Shown: positions 1 through 9,325 of the stretch, in pieces
Numbering within the stretch: position 1 is the stretch's first letter
Layout of the letters: the number at the start of each line of letters is the position of its first letter
Origin: Pseudomonas sp. GOM6
GTDB lineage: Bacteria > Pseudomonadota > Gammaproteobacteria > Pseudomonadales > Pseudomonadaceae
Length of the DNA: 64,000 nt
Direction of reading: 5' to 3'
Assembly: GCF_029537485.1 (NCBI RefSeq)
Contig: NZ_JARPUS010000001.1
Coordinates: 248,001 to 312,000 of the forward strand
The notes under the pieces: generated by a model
Told to the model about the DNA's origin: nothing
Databases searched by the model: none
What the model saw: only the letters and a program-made list of their open reading frames with translations
Position numbers and translations under genes: made by a program

Positions 1-36
1 GGCGCCACCGCCCAGGGCGATGCTGAGGAAGCTCAT
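1..36 (-). CDS. N-terminal fragment of an unidentified protein, cut by the window edge
   Basis: Only the first twelve codons lie inside the window; they read MSFLSIALGGGA from an ATG at 36, with a GTG one codon earlier at 39. A GGAGG stretch sits a few bases before this start on the minus strand, and the reading frame begins 19 bases after the cyaA stop, so it is probably cotranscribed with cyaA. The hydrophobic, glycine-rich start suggests a membrane segment. The product cannot be named from so few residues. Confidence 0.4.
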   Translation of the reverse strand, partial: MSFLSIALGGGA

Positions 37-55
37 CACGGCATGTCCTCCAGGT

Positions 56-2911
56 TCAGGCCTGCTGCAGGGCGCTGTTCAGCGCCGCTTCCAGCTCGGC
101 CTTGTAGCGCAGGTAGTGAATGCTCTGCGTATGGCCTTCGCCAAGCACACGCGACAGGTCCAGGTCGGTGATATAGCAGGGATAGCGCTCGGCATCGCGA
201 CGTTGGGCGAGGATATGCCGCGCCACTGCGCTGAACAGCCCGGTGCCGTATTCCAGTTCGGAAAACTCGCGGTGGTTGCAGTACAGACTGACGTGTACGC
301 GCTTGCCCTCGGCCGGCTCGACGATGGCCTGCACATCGTAGAAGGCATGGCTGGCCTGGGCCTGGGGCGGTACGCGGCGCTCGAGATGGCGGGCGCGCTG
401 GTTGCCCGCCGGGAGAACTTCGTAATACAGCACCTCCAGAGCCAGGTTTGGCAGACTGCTGTCCAGCGGCAGAAGGGCGTTGCGCCTATACAGCAGCGAC
501 TGCAGAAAGCGCTGCAGTGGCGTCAGCAGGCTCTGTTCGTCGCGAAACGGCAGGTGCTGTCGCCACAGGGCGTTGTGTTCGTCCAGCACGCTGAGTTCGG
601 CGTTGTCTTCGTTGATGCGATAGAACACCTGAATGCAGTCGGGGCGGCCCTGCGGCAAGATCAGCGCCAGGTCTTCGCCTTCCAGCGCGTGCCGGTCCAG
701 TTGCAGTGGGCTGTAGTGCGGGTGCTCCGTGCCCAGGTGGGCGATCAGGCTGGGCAGGTCCTGCAGGGCGGCATGGCTGACCTGGCCGGGCTGCAGTTCC
801 AGCACGTGGTAGTGCTGCTGCACCTGCAGCAGGTAGCGGCTGCGATTGTCACTGGTCAAGCTGGCCAGGGCGTCGTGGAACAGTTCTTCGACCCGCTGGG
901 CGATGGCCTGGGCGCGGTTGCGGCAGAAGCAGCGCACGTTCAGCTTGGGCTGGCGCCCGACCGGCAGGCTGTTGAGGTAGTCGCGCAGGCAATCGAGTAG
1001 GGCGTGGGGGCCGTCGTAGCGGCTGACCTGTAGCTCGTTCCAGCTGTTCAGGCTGACCTGGTCGAGGGTCAGGACCAGGTTTTCGCGTACCCCGGAGTAG
1101 CCCAGCGAGTCGGTGCGCCCGGTGGTGAGGTGTACGTTGAGCTGGCTGTGGGCCTTCAGCGGGTCGACGCCGACATTCACCAGCAACAGCACCTCGGCTG
1201 GTTCTGCCGCGCGCAGCAGCGCCTCTTCACTGACCGCCGGCAGGGGCAGCGGTACGCTCTGCTGCAGGCAGCCGAGCAGGTTGGACAGCTCGAACTCGGT
1301 AAGGTCGCTGCTGCCCGGGTGCAGCGACAGGCGGGTGCTGGCGTCGATCACGCCGTTGCGGTGGCACCAGGCGAGCAGCTCGATCAGCTGGCGGGTACGC
1401 TTGAGCGGTGCGAAGTCGGGCCACTCCTGGCCGTTCAGGCTGCCGTGGTAGAGCGCCCACTGGGTCTCGCCATGTGCTTCGGGGCTGGGGCAGTGCACCA
1501 GGGTCAGGGTGTCTTCGGCCAGGTCCGGTGCGATGCCTGGGTTGATGAATTCGATCTTGCCCGCCTTGCGTTCGAACGCAGCGTACAGGCGCCGGCCGAG
1601 CACGCCGAGGTCTCGCCTGTTGAGCGGCATGCTGGTCTGTTCGCTGCGGGCGAACTGGGAGAGGAAGCGGTAGCTGTAGGTCAGCTCGTTGACCAGCGCG
1701 CGGCGCTCGGCGCTGACCTGGCGCACCTTCCATTGGCTACGGCTGTCGAGCATGGCCAGCTCGCGCTGGCTCCAGCGCCACTCGCCGGTCAGGCGCTCGA
1801 ACAGCAGGCGCTGCCAACTCTTGGCGCGCTGGCGCGGCGGCACGCTGAGCTTCTTGCCGACCTTGAGGTACAGGCAGCGGCGGATCAGCTCCAGGCGCTC
1901 GCGCTCGCCGCGGCCGGCCAGGTATTCCTCCAGGCGGCGGTAGACCACGATATAGGGGTCGAGCTCGTCCAGGTCGAGACGGCCTTCATACACTGCCTGC
2001 TTGAAGCGCAGGCTCAGGCATTCGACCTGTGGGTGCTCGCTGGCATAGACCTCGGTGAGCAGCAGTTTGAGCACCGACTTGTAGGGCGAGTCGATGCCCT
2101 TGAACAGCTGCCACATGCCGGCGCCGATGAATTCGCCCGGCGGAATGCGCGCCAGGTGGCCGAGGTCGAGTACCTCGTCGGCGCGGACGAAGCGCTTGGA
2201 CAGCAGGGTGTGGGTGTAGCGCGGATAGTTGGCTTCCTCGTACACCGGCACCAGCCACCACAGCGGCGTGCGTCCGCCGAGCCAGATCGCGGTGCGGTAG
2301 AACTCGTCGAGCAGCAGGTAGTGCTGGGTGGTGCCGCAGTCGTCGGAAGTCAGCTGCGCCTCGCGGTCGCCGGAGGTGAAGCGTGCCGGGTCGATCAGGA
2401 AGCAGTGCACCTCGGCGCCCTGGGTGGCGGCCCAGGCTTCCAGCAGGCTGCACTTGCGTTGTAGCTCGGCCACGGCGCTGTCGGGCAGGGCCGGATCATG
2501 GCAGACCCACAGGTCCATGTCGCTCTGCTCGGCCTGGGCCACGGTACCCAGGCTGCCCATCAGGAACAGGCCGTGGATCGGCGCTGGCGGTTTGCTGCTG
2601 CCGGCGCGGCGGGGCTTGTAGGCGAAGGAGCGGGTCAGGCGCTGGGCCTCGGCGAGAATCTCGTCGCTCGGCTCGAATCCGGCCAGTCCGGCGGGGGTGG
2701 CCGCCGAGACATAACCCGGCAGCAGCGGATGATTGACGTGGAACAGCAGCGGCAGCAGCTTGAGCACCAGCTGCTGGCGGCTCGACAGCGCCTGGGTGGC
2801 CCGTTCGAGACGGCCGCCGTTGACCTTGAGGAAACGCGCACGCAGCTGCGCCAGAACCTTGCGGTCGATGCCGTCGTCGATGTTGGGGCGGATTTCCTGA
2901 ATGCGCGTCAT
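56..2911 (-). CDS. cyaA: class I adenylate cyclase
   Basis: Makes cyclic AMP from ATP in the cytoplasm, feeding CRP/Vfr-type regulation. The product is about 951 residues from the ATG at 2911. I prefer this start because the sequence MTRIQEIRPNIDDGIDRK resembles the known beginning of Pseudomonas CyaA; the frame is open further upstream to a GTG at 2995. The N-terminal half carries the catalytic nucleotidyltransferase signature of the class I family, a GS motif in LFLMGSLGTVAQAEQSD followed by the acidic pair in DMDLWVC, then the long C-terminal regulatory half typical of gammaproteobacterial CyaA. At about 950 residues it is longer than E. coli CyaA (848), as is usual in Pseudomonas. It is the last complete gene of a leftward group, preceded by a small TIGR02647-type gene. 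Confidence 0.95.
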   Translation of the reverse strand: MTRIQEIRPNIDDGIDRKVLAQLRARFLKVNGGRLERATQALSSRQQLVLKLLPLLFHVNHPLLPGYVSAATPAGLAGFEPSDEILAEAQRLTRSFAYKPRRAGSSKPPAPIHGLFLMGSLGTVAQAEQSDMDLWVCHDPALPDSAVAELQRKCSLLEAWAATQGAEVHCFLIDPARFTSGDREAQLTSDDCGTTQHYLLLDEFYRTAIWLGGRTPLWWLVPVYEEANYPRYTHTLLSKRFVRADEVLDLGHLARIPPGEFIGAGMWQLFKGIDSPYKSVLKLLLTEVYASEHPQVECLSLRFKQAVYEGRLDLDELDPYIVVYRRLEEYLAGRGERERLELIRRCLYLKVGKKLSVPPRQRAKSWQRLLFERLTGEWRWSQRELAMLDSRSQWKVRQVSAERRALVNELTYSYRFLSQFARSEQTSMPLNRRDLGVLGRRLYAAFERKAGKIEFINPGIAPDLAEDTLTLVHCPSPEAHGETQWALYHGSLNGQEWPDFAPLKRTRQLIELLAWCHRNGVIDASTRLSLHPGSSDLTEFELSNLLGCLQQSVPLPLPAVSEEALLRAAEPAEVLLLVNVGVDPLKAHSQLNVHLTTGRTDSLGYSGVRENLVLTLDQVSLNSWNELQVSRYDGPHALLDCLRDYLNSLPVGRQPKLNVRCFCRNRAQAIAQRVEELFHDALASLTSDNRSRYLLQVQQHYHVLELQPGQVSHAALQDLPSLIAHLGTEHPHYSPLQLDRHALEGEDLALILPQGRPDCIQVFYRINEDNAELSVLDEHNALWRQHLPFRDEQSLLTPLQRFLQSLLYRRNALLPLDSSLPNLALEVLYYEVLPAGNQRARHLERRVPPQAQASHAFYDVQAIVEPAEGKRVHVSLYCNHREFSELEYGTGLFSAVARHILAQRRDAERYPCYITDLDLSRVLGEGHTQSIHYLRYKAELEAALNSALQQA

Positions 2912-3049
2912 GTACAGCTCGAAGCCTGTTTGGAGCAAGCCTACCAGCGCCGGATGACGACTGGCAGTAGCGCTTGCCCCGTTTGTATCGACCACTGCAG
3001 GTCGCTTCTGCAGTGTATCGGCGCCCCTCGGCTGCGGCTGTAGGCGGTA

Positions 3050-3292
3050 TCAGGCGGGCTGTGGGCAGAGGATGGTCAGCAGGGCCTGGGCATGCTCGGC
3101 GGCATCGATCCCCAGGCTGGTCAGGTAGCCGCCGTCGGGGGCGGTCACCAGGCCTTTCTCGTGCAGGCGGGTGATGGCCATCTGCGCGCGGGAGGTGGCG
3201 TTGTTGTGCACCTTGAGGCCCTCCTGGTGATTGTCCAGGTTGTATAGGGCAAGGATTTCCAGCTCGGCGATCAGGTTGGGGGTGTAGGCCAT
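3050..3292 (-). CDS. small conserved protein of the TIGR02647 type
   Basis: An 80-residue cytoplasmic protein whose pattern (AELEILALYNLD, then EGLKVH, then DGGYLTSLG and AAEHAQALLTIL) matches my memory of the TIGR02647 family, a group of small helical proteins of unknown role found in Pseudomonas and relatives. The middle part (AQMAITRLHEKGLVTAPDGG) reads like a winged-helix recognition region, so a DNA-binding role is possible but unproven. I start it at the ATG at 3292, which has GGAG seven bases upstream; the open frame extends 20 codons further. It lies 138 bases upstream of cyaA on the same strand. Confidence 0.8.
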   Translation of the reverse strand: MAYTPNLIAELEILALYNLDNHQEGLKVHNNATSRAQMAITRLHEKGLVTAPDGGYLTSLGIDAAEHAQALLTILCPQPA

Positions 3293-3348
3293 GACGAACT
3301 CCGCATTGTTGTTGTAGTCGGGCTGTTGCTCAGTGTAGTTCGCCAGGT

Positions 3349-4119
3349 TCAATGCACCTCGTTGCTGTGCTGCCAGATATCGAGAATCTGCTGGTAGCGG
3401 CCATTGGCGCGGATGGCGCGCATGCCCTGGTCGAATTGCCGGGCCAGTTCGCGGGCCCGCGGATGCTGACGGGAAAAACTGAGGAACAGCTGCGGTTGGT
3501 GGATCACCGCCACCGGCGTGAACTGCCCCGCCAGCTCCGGGTGCTCGCGAAACAGCGCGCGAGCCGTACCACGGTAGGCGATGGTGAAATCCACCCGGCC
3601 ATGCTCCAGCATGCGAAAGCCGCTGAGGTCGCGGCGTACCTCGACACGCTTGAGCTCGGTGAAACTGTCGAATTTCTGACCGTACTCATAGCCCAGGGTC
3701 ACGGCCACCGAACGACCGCTGAGCTGCTCCAGGTCTTTGATTGGGGCTGCTTCATTCTTGCGGCTCCACAGCAGAATCTCGCCGCGGAACAGCGGTTCCT
3801 CGGGCAGCAGGAACTGCTCGGCGATGCGCGCGTCCGGCGAGGTGTTGAAGCAGGCGGGCAGGCGTCCCTGACGGACCAGCTCCATGCAGCGCGCGTAGGG
3901 GTAAGGGCGCAGTTCGACCGGTACGCCGCTAGCGGCAAAGGCGGCCTGCACGATATCCACCGACATGCCTACGATGCGCCCGTCACGATAGGCGGTGAAA
4001 GGATACCAGTCATCCTCGGCGCCAATTTCCACGGCGCTTGCCGGAATCAGGAACAGGCACAGTACGATGAGGGCTAGCAGCCGCCCGGGGTAAGCCGCAG
4101 TAAGAGCCGGTAAATGCAT
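3349..4119 (-). CDS. orphan periplasmic amino-acid-type solute-binding protein (SBP family 3)
   Basis: Predicted exported protein of about 256 residues from the ATG at 4119. It has a hydrophobic signal segment (LLALIVLCLFLIPASA) with cleavage likely after ASA, followed by the family 3 binding-protein fold: DDWYPFTAYRDGRIVGMSVD near the start, the hinge regions and a C-terminal RANGRYQQILDIW. This family normally delivers amino acids to an ABC importer, but no permease or ATPase gene lies nearby. Stand-alone members in Pseudomonas may act as sensors or scavengers; that is inference. No good ribosome-binding site is visible before 4119, and a TTG at 4167 in the same frame is an alternative start. 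Neighbours on both sides are small genes on the same strand. Confidence 0.8.
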   Translation of the reverse strand: MHLPALTAAYPGRLLALIVLCLFLIPASAVEIGAEDDWYPFTAYRDGRIVGMSVDIVQAAFAASGVPVELRPYPYARCMELVRQGRLPACFNTSPDARIAEQFLLPEEPLFRGEILLWSRKNEAAPIKDLEQLSGRSVAVTLGYEYGQKFDSFTELKRVEVRRDLSGFRMLEHGRVDFTIAYRGTARALFREHPELAGQFTPVAVIHQPQLFLSFSRQHPRARELARQFDQGMRAIRANGRYQQILDIWQHSNEVH

Positions 4120-4176
4120 AGCTTGCACGATAGCAGGCTGTGCCTGGCGGCGGCTGACCTGGGTCAAAACGCTCGG

Positions 4177-4461
4177 TCAGTCGTCTTCGGCTTGTTCAGG
4201 CAGCTCGGGCAGCGCCCGCAGCGCCTGCTCGTACCAGGCCGAGTCGAAGGGGCGGTCGGCATCGAGCATGGCGTCGATCTCGTGGGCCAGCACCAGGGCC
4301 ATCAGCTCGAGAATTTCCTCGCGGGCGTAGCCGACCAGGGTCAGCTTGTTGTAGACGGCCTGGGCGGCCGGCGGGTTGCCGGTTTCCAGCTGGTTCTCGA
4401 TGGCCTGGATCAGGGTTGCCTCGGCGAAGGCTTCATCGTCGGTGTCGTCGTGTTCGGTCAT
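4177..4461 (-). CDS. conserved small acidic protein, function unknown
   Basis: Ninety-four residues, strongly acidic at both ends (MTEHDDTDDE at the start, PEQAEDD at the end) with a helical centre (ATLIQAIENQLETGN, then EEILELMALVLAHEIDAML). The start at 4461 has a GAGGA motif seven bases upstream. I do not recognise a named domain. It has no signal peptide and no membrane segment, so it is presumably cytoplasmic. It is the first gene of the leftward group that leads through the solute-binding protein to cyaA, and it is divergent from the glutathione S-transferase gene with 129 bases between the starts. Confidence 0.7.
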   Translation of the reverse strand: MTEHDDTDDEAFAEATLIQAIENQLETGNPPAAQAVYNKLTLVGYAREEILELMALVLAHEIDAMLDADRPFDSAWYEQALRALPELPEQAEDD

Positions 4462-4590
4462 GGTGGTTCCTCGGGAGTTCGCGTGCAGTGTGCCATGCCG
4501 AGGCTGATCGGCGGCATTCGTTGGGGTGATAACGCTGTGTGTCGTGGCGCTGGGCAGCTATAACTGTGGCTTTCCTGCCCGGAGGTTCAC

Positions 4591-5247
4591 ATGCTCAAGC
4601 TTCATGGTTTTGCCGTCAGCAACTACTACAACATGGTGCATCTGGCGCTGCTGGAAAAGGGCCTGCCGTTCGAAACGGTGAAAGTCTATGGCTCCCAGGA
4701 CGCGGCCTTCCTGGCCATCAGCCCGCGCGGCAAGGTGCCGGTGCTGCAGACCGAGCAGGGCTACATCAGTGAAACCAGTGTGATTCTGGAGTACCTGGAA
4801 ACCTGCGGTGGTCGCCCGCTGCTGCCGGAAGATCCCTATGCCCGCGCTCAGGTCCTGAGCCTGGCTCGGGAGATCGAGCTGTATATCGAGTTGCCGGCGC
4901 GCAGCTGCTATCCGGAAGCGTTCTTCGGCATGAAGCTGGATGAGGTCATCAAGGACAAGGCGCGTCTCGAATTGCAGGCCGGGATCGCCGCGCTCAAGCG
5001 CCATGGCCGTTTTGCGCCCTATGTGGCGGGCGAGCAGCTGAGCATTGCCGATCTGTATTTCCTTTACAGCATCGATCTGGCTGCCGTGGTGGCCAAGCGC
5101 GTACTGGGCTTCGACCTGCTGGCCGACTTCCTCGGTGCCCAGGCCTTGCTTGAACGCCTGCAGCAGAACCCGCATGTGCAGGCCATTGCCGCTGAGAAGG
5201 ACGCCGGCATGGCCGAGTTCATCGCCCATATCAGCCAGAAGCGCTGA
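4591..5247 (+). CDS. glutathione S-transferase family protein
   Basis: A 218-residue cytoplasmic protein with the two-domain GST layout. The thioredoxin-like N-terminal domain (about residues 1-80) carries the glutathione-site pattern with RGKVPVLQ containing the cis-proline and the following ETSVILEYLE; the helical C-terminal domain follows and contains the N-capping motif SIADLYFLY. The likely catalytic residue near the start is a serine or tyrosine in AVSNYYNMV. A GGAGG motif sits seven bases before the ATG. It ends three bases from the convergent acetyltransferase gene. The substrate cannot be deduced. Confidence 0.9.
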   Translation: MLKLHGFAVSNYYNMVHLALLEKGLPFETVKVYGSQDAAFLAISPRGKVPVLQTEQGYISETSVILEYLETCGGRPLLPEDPYARAQVLSLAREIELYIELPARSCYPEAFFGMKLDEVIKDKARLELQAGIAALKRHGRFAPYVAGEQLSIADLYFLYSIDLAAVVAKRVLGFDLLADFLGAQALLERLQQNPHVQAIAAEKDAGMAEFIAHISQKR

Positions 5248-5250
5248 GGC

Positions 5251-5730
5251 TTAGCTGGCGGCGAAGTCCAGCAGCGCCTGGCCGGTGAGACGGTAGGTGG
5301 TCCACTCGTCCTGTGGGCGGGCGCCGAAGGATTGGTAGAAGTCGATGGCCGGCTGGTTCCAGTCCAGCACCGACCACTCGAAACGCCCGCAGCCCCTGTC
5401 CACGGCAATCCGCGCCAGATGCTGCAGCAGTGCCTTGCCGGCGCCACAGCCGCGAGCCTCGGGGCTGACGTAGAGGTCTTCCAGATACAGACCGTGCTTG
5501 CCCAGCCAGGTGGAGTAGTTGAAGAAGTACACGGCGTAGCCGATCGGCACGCCGTCCTGCTCGCAGATCAGCGCATGGCTGCTGCTGCCCTCGCCGAACA
5601 GGCTGTCACGCAGGCCGGCGGCGTCGGTTTTCACCTCGTGCTCGGCCTTTTCGTAGATCGCCAGCTCGATGATGAAACGCAGGATCAACTCGGCGTCTTC
5701 GGGGTTGGCGGGGCGGATGTGTAGGGGCAT
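5251..5730 (-). CDS. GNAT family N-acetyltransferase (diamine acetyltransferase-like)
   Basis: About 159 residues from the ATG at 5730. The acetyl-CoA binding motif A is clear: LEDLYVSPEARGCGAGKALL, containing R-x-x-G-x-G/A. The downstream WSVLDWNQPAIDFYQSFGA is the motif B region. The overall pattern (IRPANPEDAELILRFIIELA, then a YFFNYSTWLGKHGLYLEDL stretch) resembles the spermidine/spermine or thialysine acetyltransferase branch of GNATs, but the actual substrate is not provable here. The gene lies 68 bases downstream of argH on the same strand, separated from it by a REP-like palindrome. Confidence 0.88.
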   Translation of the reverse strand: MPLHIRPANPEDAELILRFIIELAIYEKAEHEVKTDAAGLRDSLFGEGSSSHALICEQDGVPIGYAVYFFNYSTWLGKHGLYLEDLYVSPEARGCGAGKALLQHLARIAVDRGCGRFEWSVLDWNQPAIDFYQSFGARPQDEWTTYRLTGQALLDFAAS

Positions 5731-5761
5731 GGAAAGCTCGGTTGTAGATTGGGCTGGATCA

Positions 5762-5793
5762 CGTAGGTTGAGCTCAGCGAAGCCCAACCTACG
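5762..5793. repeat. REP-like palindrome between argH and the GNAT gene
   Basis: Perfect 9-base arms, CGTAGGTTG at 5762-5770 and CAACCTACG at 5785-5793, around AGCTCAGCGAAGCC. The same core words (GTAGGTTG, CGAAGCCCAAC) recur at 57088-57180, so this is a dispersed element, not a local accident. Its position just after the argH stop could let it act as a mRNA-stabilising or terminating hairpin. Confidence 0.75.
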
Positions 5794-5798
5794 GATGA

Positions 5799-7193
5799 TT
5801 AGCGCTTGGCCAACAACTCCTTGCCGCGCGCGACGGCGGCGCGAACCTGGTTCGGTGCGGTGCCGCCGATGTGGTCGCGGGCGCTGACCGAGCCTTCCAA
5901 GGTCAGTACGGCGAACACGTCGTCGCCGATCTGGTCGCTGAACTGGCGCAGCTCGTCCAGGCTCATTTCGGCCAGGTCCTTGCCGGTCTGTACGCCGTAT
6001 TTCACCGCGTGGCCGACGATCTCGTGGCAGTCGCGGAAGGGCAGGCCCTTGCGTACCAGATAGTCGGCCAGGTCGGTGGCGGTGGAGAAGCCGCGCAGCG
6101 CCGCTTCGCGCATCATGTCCTTCTTCGGCTTGATCGCCGGGACCATGTCGGCGAAGGCGCGCAGGCTGTCACGCAGCGTGTCGGCGGCGTCGAACAGCGG
6201 TTCCTTGTCTTCTTGGTTGTCCTTGTTGTAGGCCAGCGGCTGGCCCTTCATCAGGGTCAGCAGGCCGGTCAGGGCGCCGAACACGCGGCCGGATTTGCCG
6301 CGCACCAGTTCCGGCACGTCCGGGTTCTTCTTCTGCGGCATGATCGAGGAGCCGGTGCAGAAGCGATCCGGCAGGTCGATGAACTGGAACTGCGCCGAGG
6401 TCCACAGCACCAACTCTTCGGAGAAGCGTGACAGGTGCATCATCGCCAGCGAGGCGGCGGCGCAGAATTCGATGGCGAAGTCGCGATCCGAGACGCCGTC
6501 CAGCGAGTTGCCGCCGATGGCCTCGAAGCCGAGCAGCTGGCAGGTGATCTCGCGCTGGATCGGGTAGGTGGTGCCGGCCAGTGCGGCCGAGCCCAGCGGC
6601 ATGCGGTTGGTGCGCTTGCGGCAGTCGACCAGGCGCTCGTAGTCACGGCTGAGCATCTCGAACCAGGCCAGCAGATGGTGGCCGAAGGTCACCGGCTGCG
6701 CGGTCTGCAGGTGGGTGAAGCCGGGCATGATGGTGTCCGCTTCGGCCTCGGCCAGGCCGAGCAGACCCTGCTGCAGGCGGGTGATTTCGGCGAGGATGAT
6801 GTCGATCTCGTCGCGCAGCCACAGGCGGATGTCGGTGGCGACCTGGTCGTTGCGGCTGCGCCCGGTGTGCAGTTTCTTGCCGGTCACGCCGATGCGGTCG
6901 GTCAGGCGTGCCTCGATATTCATGTGCACGTCTTCCAGGTCGACGCGCCAGTCGAACTGGCCGGCCTCGATCTCGGCCTGGATCTGCTTGAGACCGTCGA
7001 TGATCGCGTCGCGCTCGGCGGCGCTGAGCACGCCGGCCTGCTCCAGCATGGTGGCGTGGGCAATGGAGCCCATGATGTCGTGGCGGTACAGGCGCTTGTC
7101 GAAATCGACGGAGGCGGTGAAGCGGGCGACGAAGGCGTCGACAGGCTCGCTGAAGCGGCCGCCCCAGGACTGGTTGGTTTTTTCGCTGCTCAT
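5799..7193 (-). CDS. argH: argininosuccinate lyase
   Basis: Last step of arginine synthesis: splits argininosuccinate into arginine and fumarate, in the cytoplasm as a homotetramer. The 464-residue product starts at the ATG at 7193 ([14 protein letters not shown]), the usual ArgH beginning; the frame stays open upstream but that part has no family match. The fumarase/aspartase superfamily signature [12 protein letters not shown] is intact, as are the [12 protein letters not shown] and [17 protein letters not shown] regions that build the active site. It is divergent from algZ, with 210 bases between the starts; an extended TATTAT on the minus strand near 7255 is a possible -10 box for argH. 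Confidence 0.97.
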   Translation of the reverse strand: MSSEKTNQSWGGRFSEPVDAFVARFTASVDFDKRLYRHDIMGSIAHATMLEQAGVLSAAERDAIIDGLKQIQAEIEAGQFDWRVDLEDVHMNIEARLTDRIGVTGKKLHTGRSRNDQVATDIRLWLRDEIDIILAEITRLQQGLLGLAEAEADTIMPGFTHLQTAQPVTFGHHLLAWFEMLSRDYERLVDCRKRTNRMPLGSAALAGTTYPIQREITCQLLGFEAIGGNSLDGVSDRDFAIEFCAAASLAMMHLSRFSEELVLWTSAQFQFIDLPDRFCTGSSIMPQKKNPDVPELVRGKSGRVFGALTGLLTLMKGQPLAYNKDNQEDKEPLFDAADTLRDSLRAFADMVPAIKPKKDMMREAALRGFSTATDLADYLVRKGLPFRDCHEIVGHAVKYGVQTGKDLAEMSLDELRQFSDQIGDDVFAVLTLEGSVSARDHIGGTAPNQVRAAVARGKELLAKR

Positions 7194-7403
7194 GGCTGGA
7201 CTCGCGGGCAGGGCAGGCACGGCGGGCGCCTGCGAAACGGACAAAGTGCGCCGATAATAACAGCCTTGCCGGGAATTCCGAGGCTGTGCCCATCTGTTGG
7301 CCCCGTCACAGTTTTGTGCAGGCGGATGCATTTGGGGTTCTCTTTTAGCCCGGCTGGAGTGCTCTGGCTTGCTGCCTGGGTGGCACACAAGGAAACTGCG
7401 CGG

Positions 7404-8486
7404 ATGAAAATCCACTGGTTCAACAAGGGGCGTAGCGTTGCCCCGGATGATGATTTCTTCCTGCCGGAACTGTGCGAGCCCGAGGCGCTGCTCAGCCTGG
7501 TGCTGCTGGCCGAGTTGCTGGTGCTGGTACTGGTGCTGTCCGAGCCGATGCTGCCGGGCTTCAACTGGGTACGCCTGGCGCTGACCTCGCTGTTCGTGCA
7601 GTGGATCGTGCTGCTCTCCGCCGCGCTGCTGTGCCGGCTGCGCCCGCTGCTGGCGCGTTTGCGCGCCTCCCTGGCGGGCTTATTGTGTTGCGCCCTGGTG
7701 ATCGGCCTGACGCTGGGGTGCACGCGGGTGGCCGACTATTTCGAATTGGGTGGGCCGTTGCCGCGTGATGGCGAGGTCAACCTGTACCTGCGCCACGCCC
7801 TGATCAGTCTGATCATGTCGGCGCTGCTGTTGCGTTATTTCTATCTGCAGAGCCAATGGCGCCGCCAGCAGCAGGCGGAGCTGCGTGCGCGCATCGAGTC
7901 GCTGCAGGCGCGCATTCGCCCGCACTTTCTGTTCAACAGCCTGAACAGCATCGCCAGTCTGGTAGCGGTCGACCCGTACAAGGCCGAGCAGGCCGTGCTC
8001 GATCTGTCCGATCTGTTCCGCGCCAGCCTGGCCAAGCCCGGCAGCCTGGTGCCCTGGGCCGATGAGCTGGCGCTGGCGAAACGATATTTGTCGATCGAGC
8101 ACTATCGGCTCGGTGAGCGGCTACAGTTGGAGTGGCAGGTAGAAAATGTGCCGGCGGATTTACCGATTCCTCAGTTGACCTTGCAGCCGCTGCTGGAGAA
8201 TGCCCTGATCTACGGCATCCAGCCGCGTATCGAGGGCGGGCTGGTGCGAGTTGAGGCGGACTATCGGGATGGGGTGTTCCAGTTGTGCGTCAGCAATCCC
8301 TTCCAGGAAAGCGCCGAACCGCAGGAGTCACGGGGGACTCACCAGGCATTGAGCAATATCGACGCGCGTCTGGCGGCACTTTTCGGCCCCGGCGCCAGTC
8401 TCAGCGTGGACCGCCGTGACGGACGCCACTACACATGTCTACGCTATCCTTGTTCGAGACTCACGCAGGAAGCCCGAGCAATATGA
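7404..8486 (+). CDS. algZ: sensor histidine kinase AlgZ/FimS
   Basis: Membrane partner of the response regulator AlgR, controlling alginate and type IV pilus functions in P. aeruginosa. Starting from the ATG at 7404 the product has 360 residues. Four hydrophobic segments lie between about residues 28 and 145. The LytS/YehU-type kinase core follows, with the phospho-acceptor histidine H174 in [12 protein letters not shown] and the N-box asparagine N266 in [13 protein letters not shown]. The C-terminal G-box is degenerate ([15 protein letters not shown]), which is characteristic of this atypical kinase. An AAGGA motif lies about nine bases upstream. The stop overlaps the algR start in ATGA, so the two proteins are probably translationally coupled. 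Confidence 0.94.
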   Translation: MKIHWFNKGRSVAPDDDFFLPELCEPEALLSLVLLAELLVLVLVLSEPMLPGFNWVRLALTSLFVQWIVLLSAALLCRLRPLLARLRASLAGLLCCALVIGLTLGCTRVADYFELGGPLPRDGEVNLYLRHALISLIMSALLLRYFYLQSQWRRQQQAELRARIESLQARIRPHFLFNSLNSIASLVAVDPYKAEQAVLDLSDLFRASLAKPGSLVPWADELALAKRYLSIEHYRLGERLQLEWQVENVPADLPIPQLTLQPLLENALIYGIQPRIEGGLVRVEADYRDGVFQLCVSNPFQESAEPQESRGTHQALSNIDARLAALFGPGASLSVDRRDGRHYTCLRYPCSRLTQEARAI

Positions 8487-9232
8487 ATGTGCTGATCGTC
8501 GATGACGAACCTCTTGCCCGCGAGCGCCTGGCCCGCATGGTCGGCGACCTCGATGGGTATCGCGTGCTCGAGCCTGCTGCCAGCAATGGCGAGGAGGCTC
8601 TGGCGCTGATCGAAAGCCTGCGGCCGGATGTGGTGCTGCTGGATATCCGTATGCCTGGCCTGGACGGCCTGCAGGTTGCCGCCAAACTGTGCGAGCGCGA
8701 GGCGCCGCCGGCGGTGATCTTCTGCACGGCCCATGATGAGTTCGCCCTGGAGGCCTTCGACGTCAGTGCCGTCGGTTATCTGGTCAAGCCGGTGCGTCCC
8801 GAGTCCCTGGCGGCGGCCTTGAAAAAGGCTGAGCGACCCAATCGTGTGCAACTCGCCGCACTCACCCGCCCGGCTGCCGCCGGTAATGGTGCCGGCCCGC
8901 GCAGCCACATCAGCGCACGTACCCGCAAAGGTATCGAGCTGATCCCGCTGGAGCAGGTGATCTTCTTTATCGCCGATCACAAGTACGTGACCCTGCGTCA
9001 TGAAGGCGGCGAAGTGTTGCTCGACGAGCCGCTGAAGGCGCTGGAGGATGAATTCGGCGAGCGCTTCGTGCGCATCCATCGCAACGCTCTGGTGGCCCGC
9101 GAGCGTATCGAGCGTCTGCAACGCACGCCGCTGGGGCACTTCCAGCTCTACCTCAAGGGCCTGGGGGGCGATGCCCTGACCGTCAGCCGGCGCCATGTGG
9201 CCGGAGTGCGCAAGCTGATGCACAACCTCTGA
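8483..9232 (+). CDS. algR: LytTR response regulator AlgR
   Basis: Transcription factor of the AlgZ/AlgR pair, 249 residues. The receiver domain occupies roughly residues 1-120 with the acidic pocket (VDDEP) and phospho-acceptor D54 in LLDIRMPGLDG; the conserved lysine is in YLVKPVRPESL. A LytTR DNA-binding domain fills residues about 140-245 (IELIPLEQVIFFIADHKYV ... FVRIHRNALVAR). I place the start at the ATG at 8483, which overlaps the algZ stop; an AGGAAG motif precedes it. It is followed 93 bases later by hemC, the same arrangement as in P. aeruginosa. Confidence 0.96.
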   Translation: MNVLIVDDEPLARERLARMVGDLDGYRVLEPAASNGEEALALIESLRPDVVLLDIRMPGLDGLQVAAKLCEREAPPAVIFCTAHDEFALEAFDVSAVGYLVKPVRPESLAAALKKAERPNRVQLAALTRPAAAGNGAGPRSHISARTRKGIELIPLEQVIFFIADHKYVTLRHEGGEVLLDEPLKALEDEFGERFVRIHRNALVARERIERLQRTPLGHFQLYLKGLGGDALTVSRRHVAGVRKLMHNL

Positions 9233-9325
9233 GCCGGTAGCGCGACGCCCTGCGGCGTTAGCGTCTGCCGGCTTGCGCCGGCCATCCTGTTATCATCCCC
9301 GGCAGTTCTTCTTTTGGAATTGCCC

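Noticed and set aside
1130-2464. A 444-codon open frame opposite cyaA
   Set aside because: Antisense shadow with repetitive Gln/Ala/Leu composition; cyaA on the other strand is clear.
6435-7403. Long N-terminal extension of the AlgZ frame through argH
   Set aside because: Overlaps argH completely in antisense; the kinase begins at 7404, with a ribosome site and the expected length.
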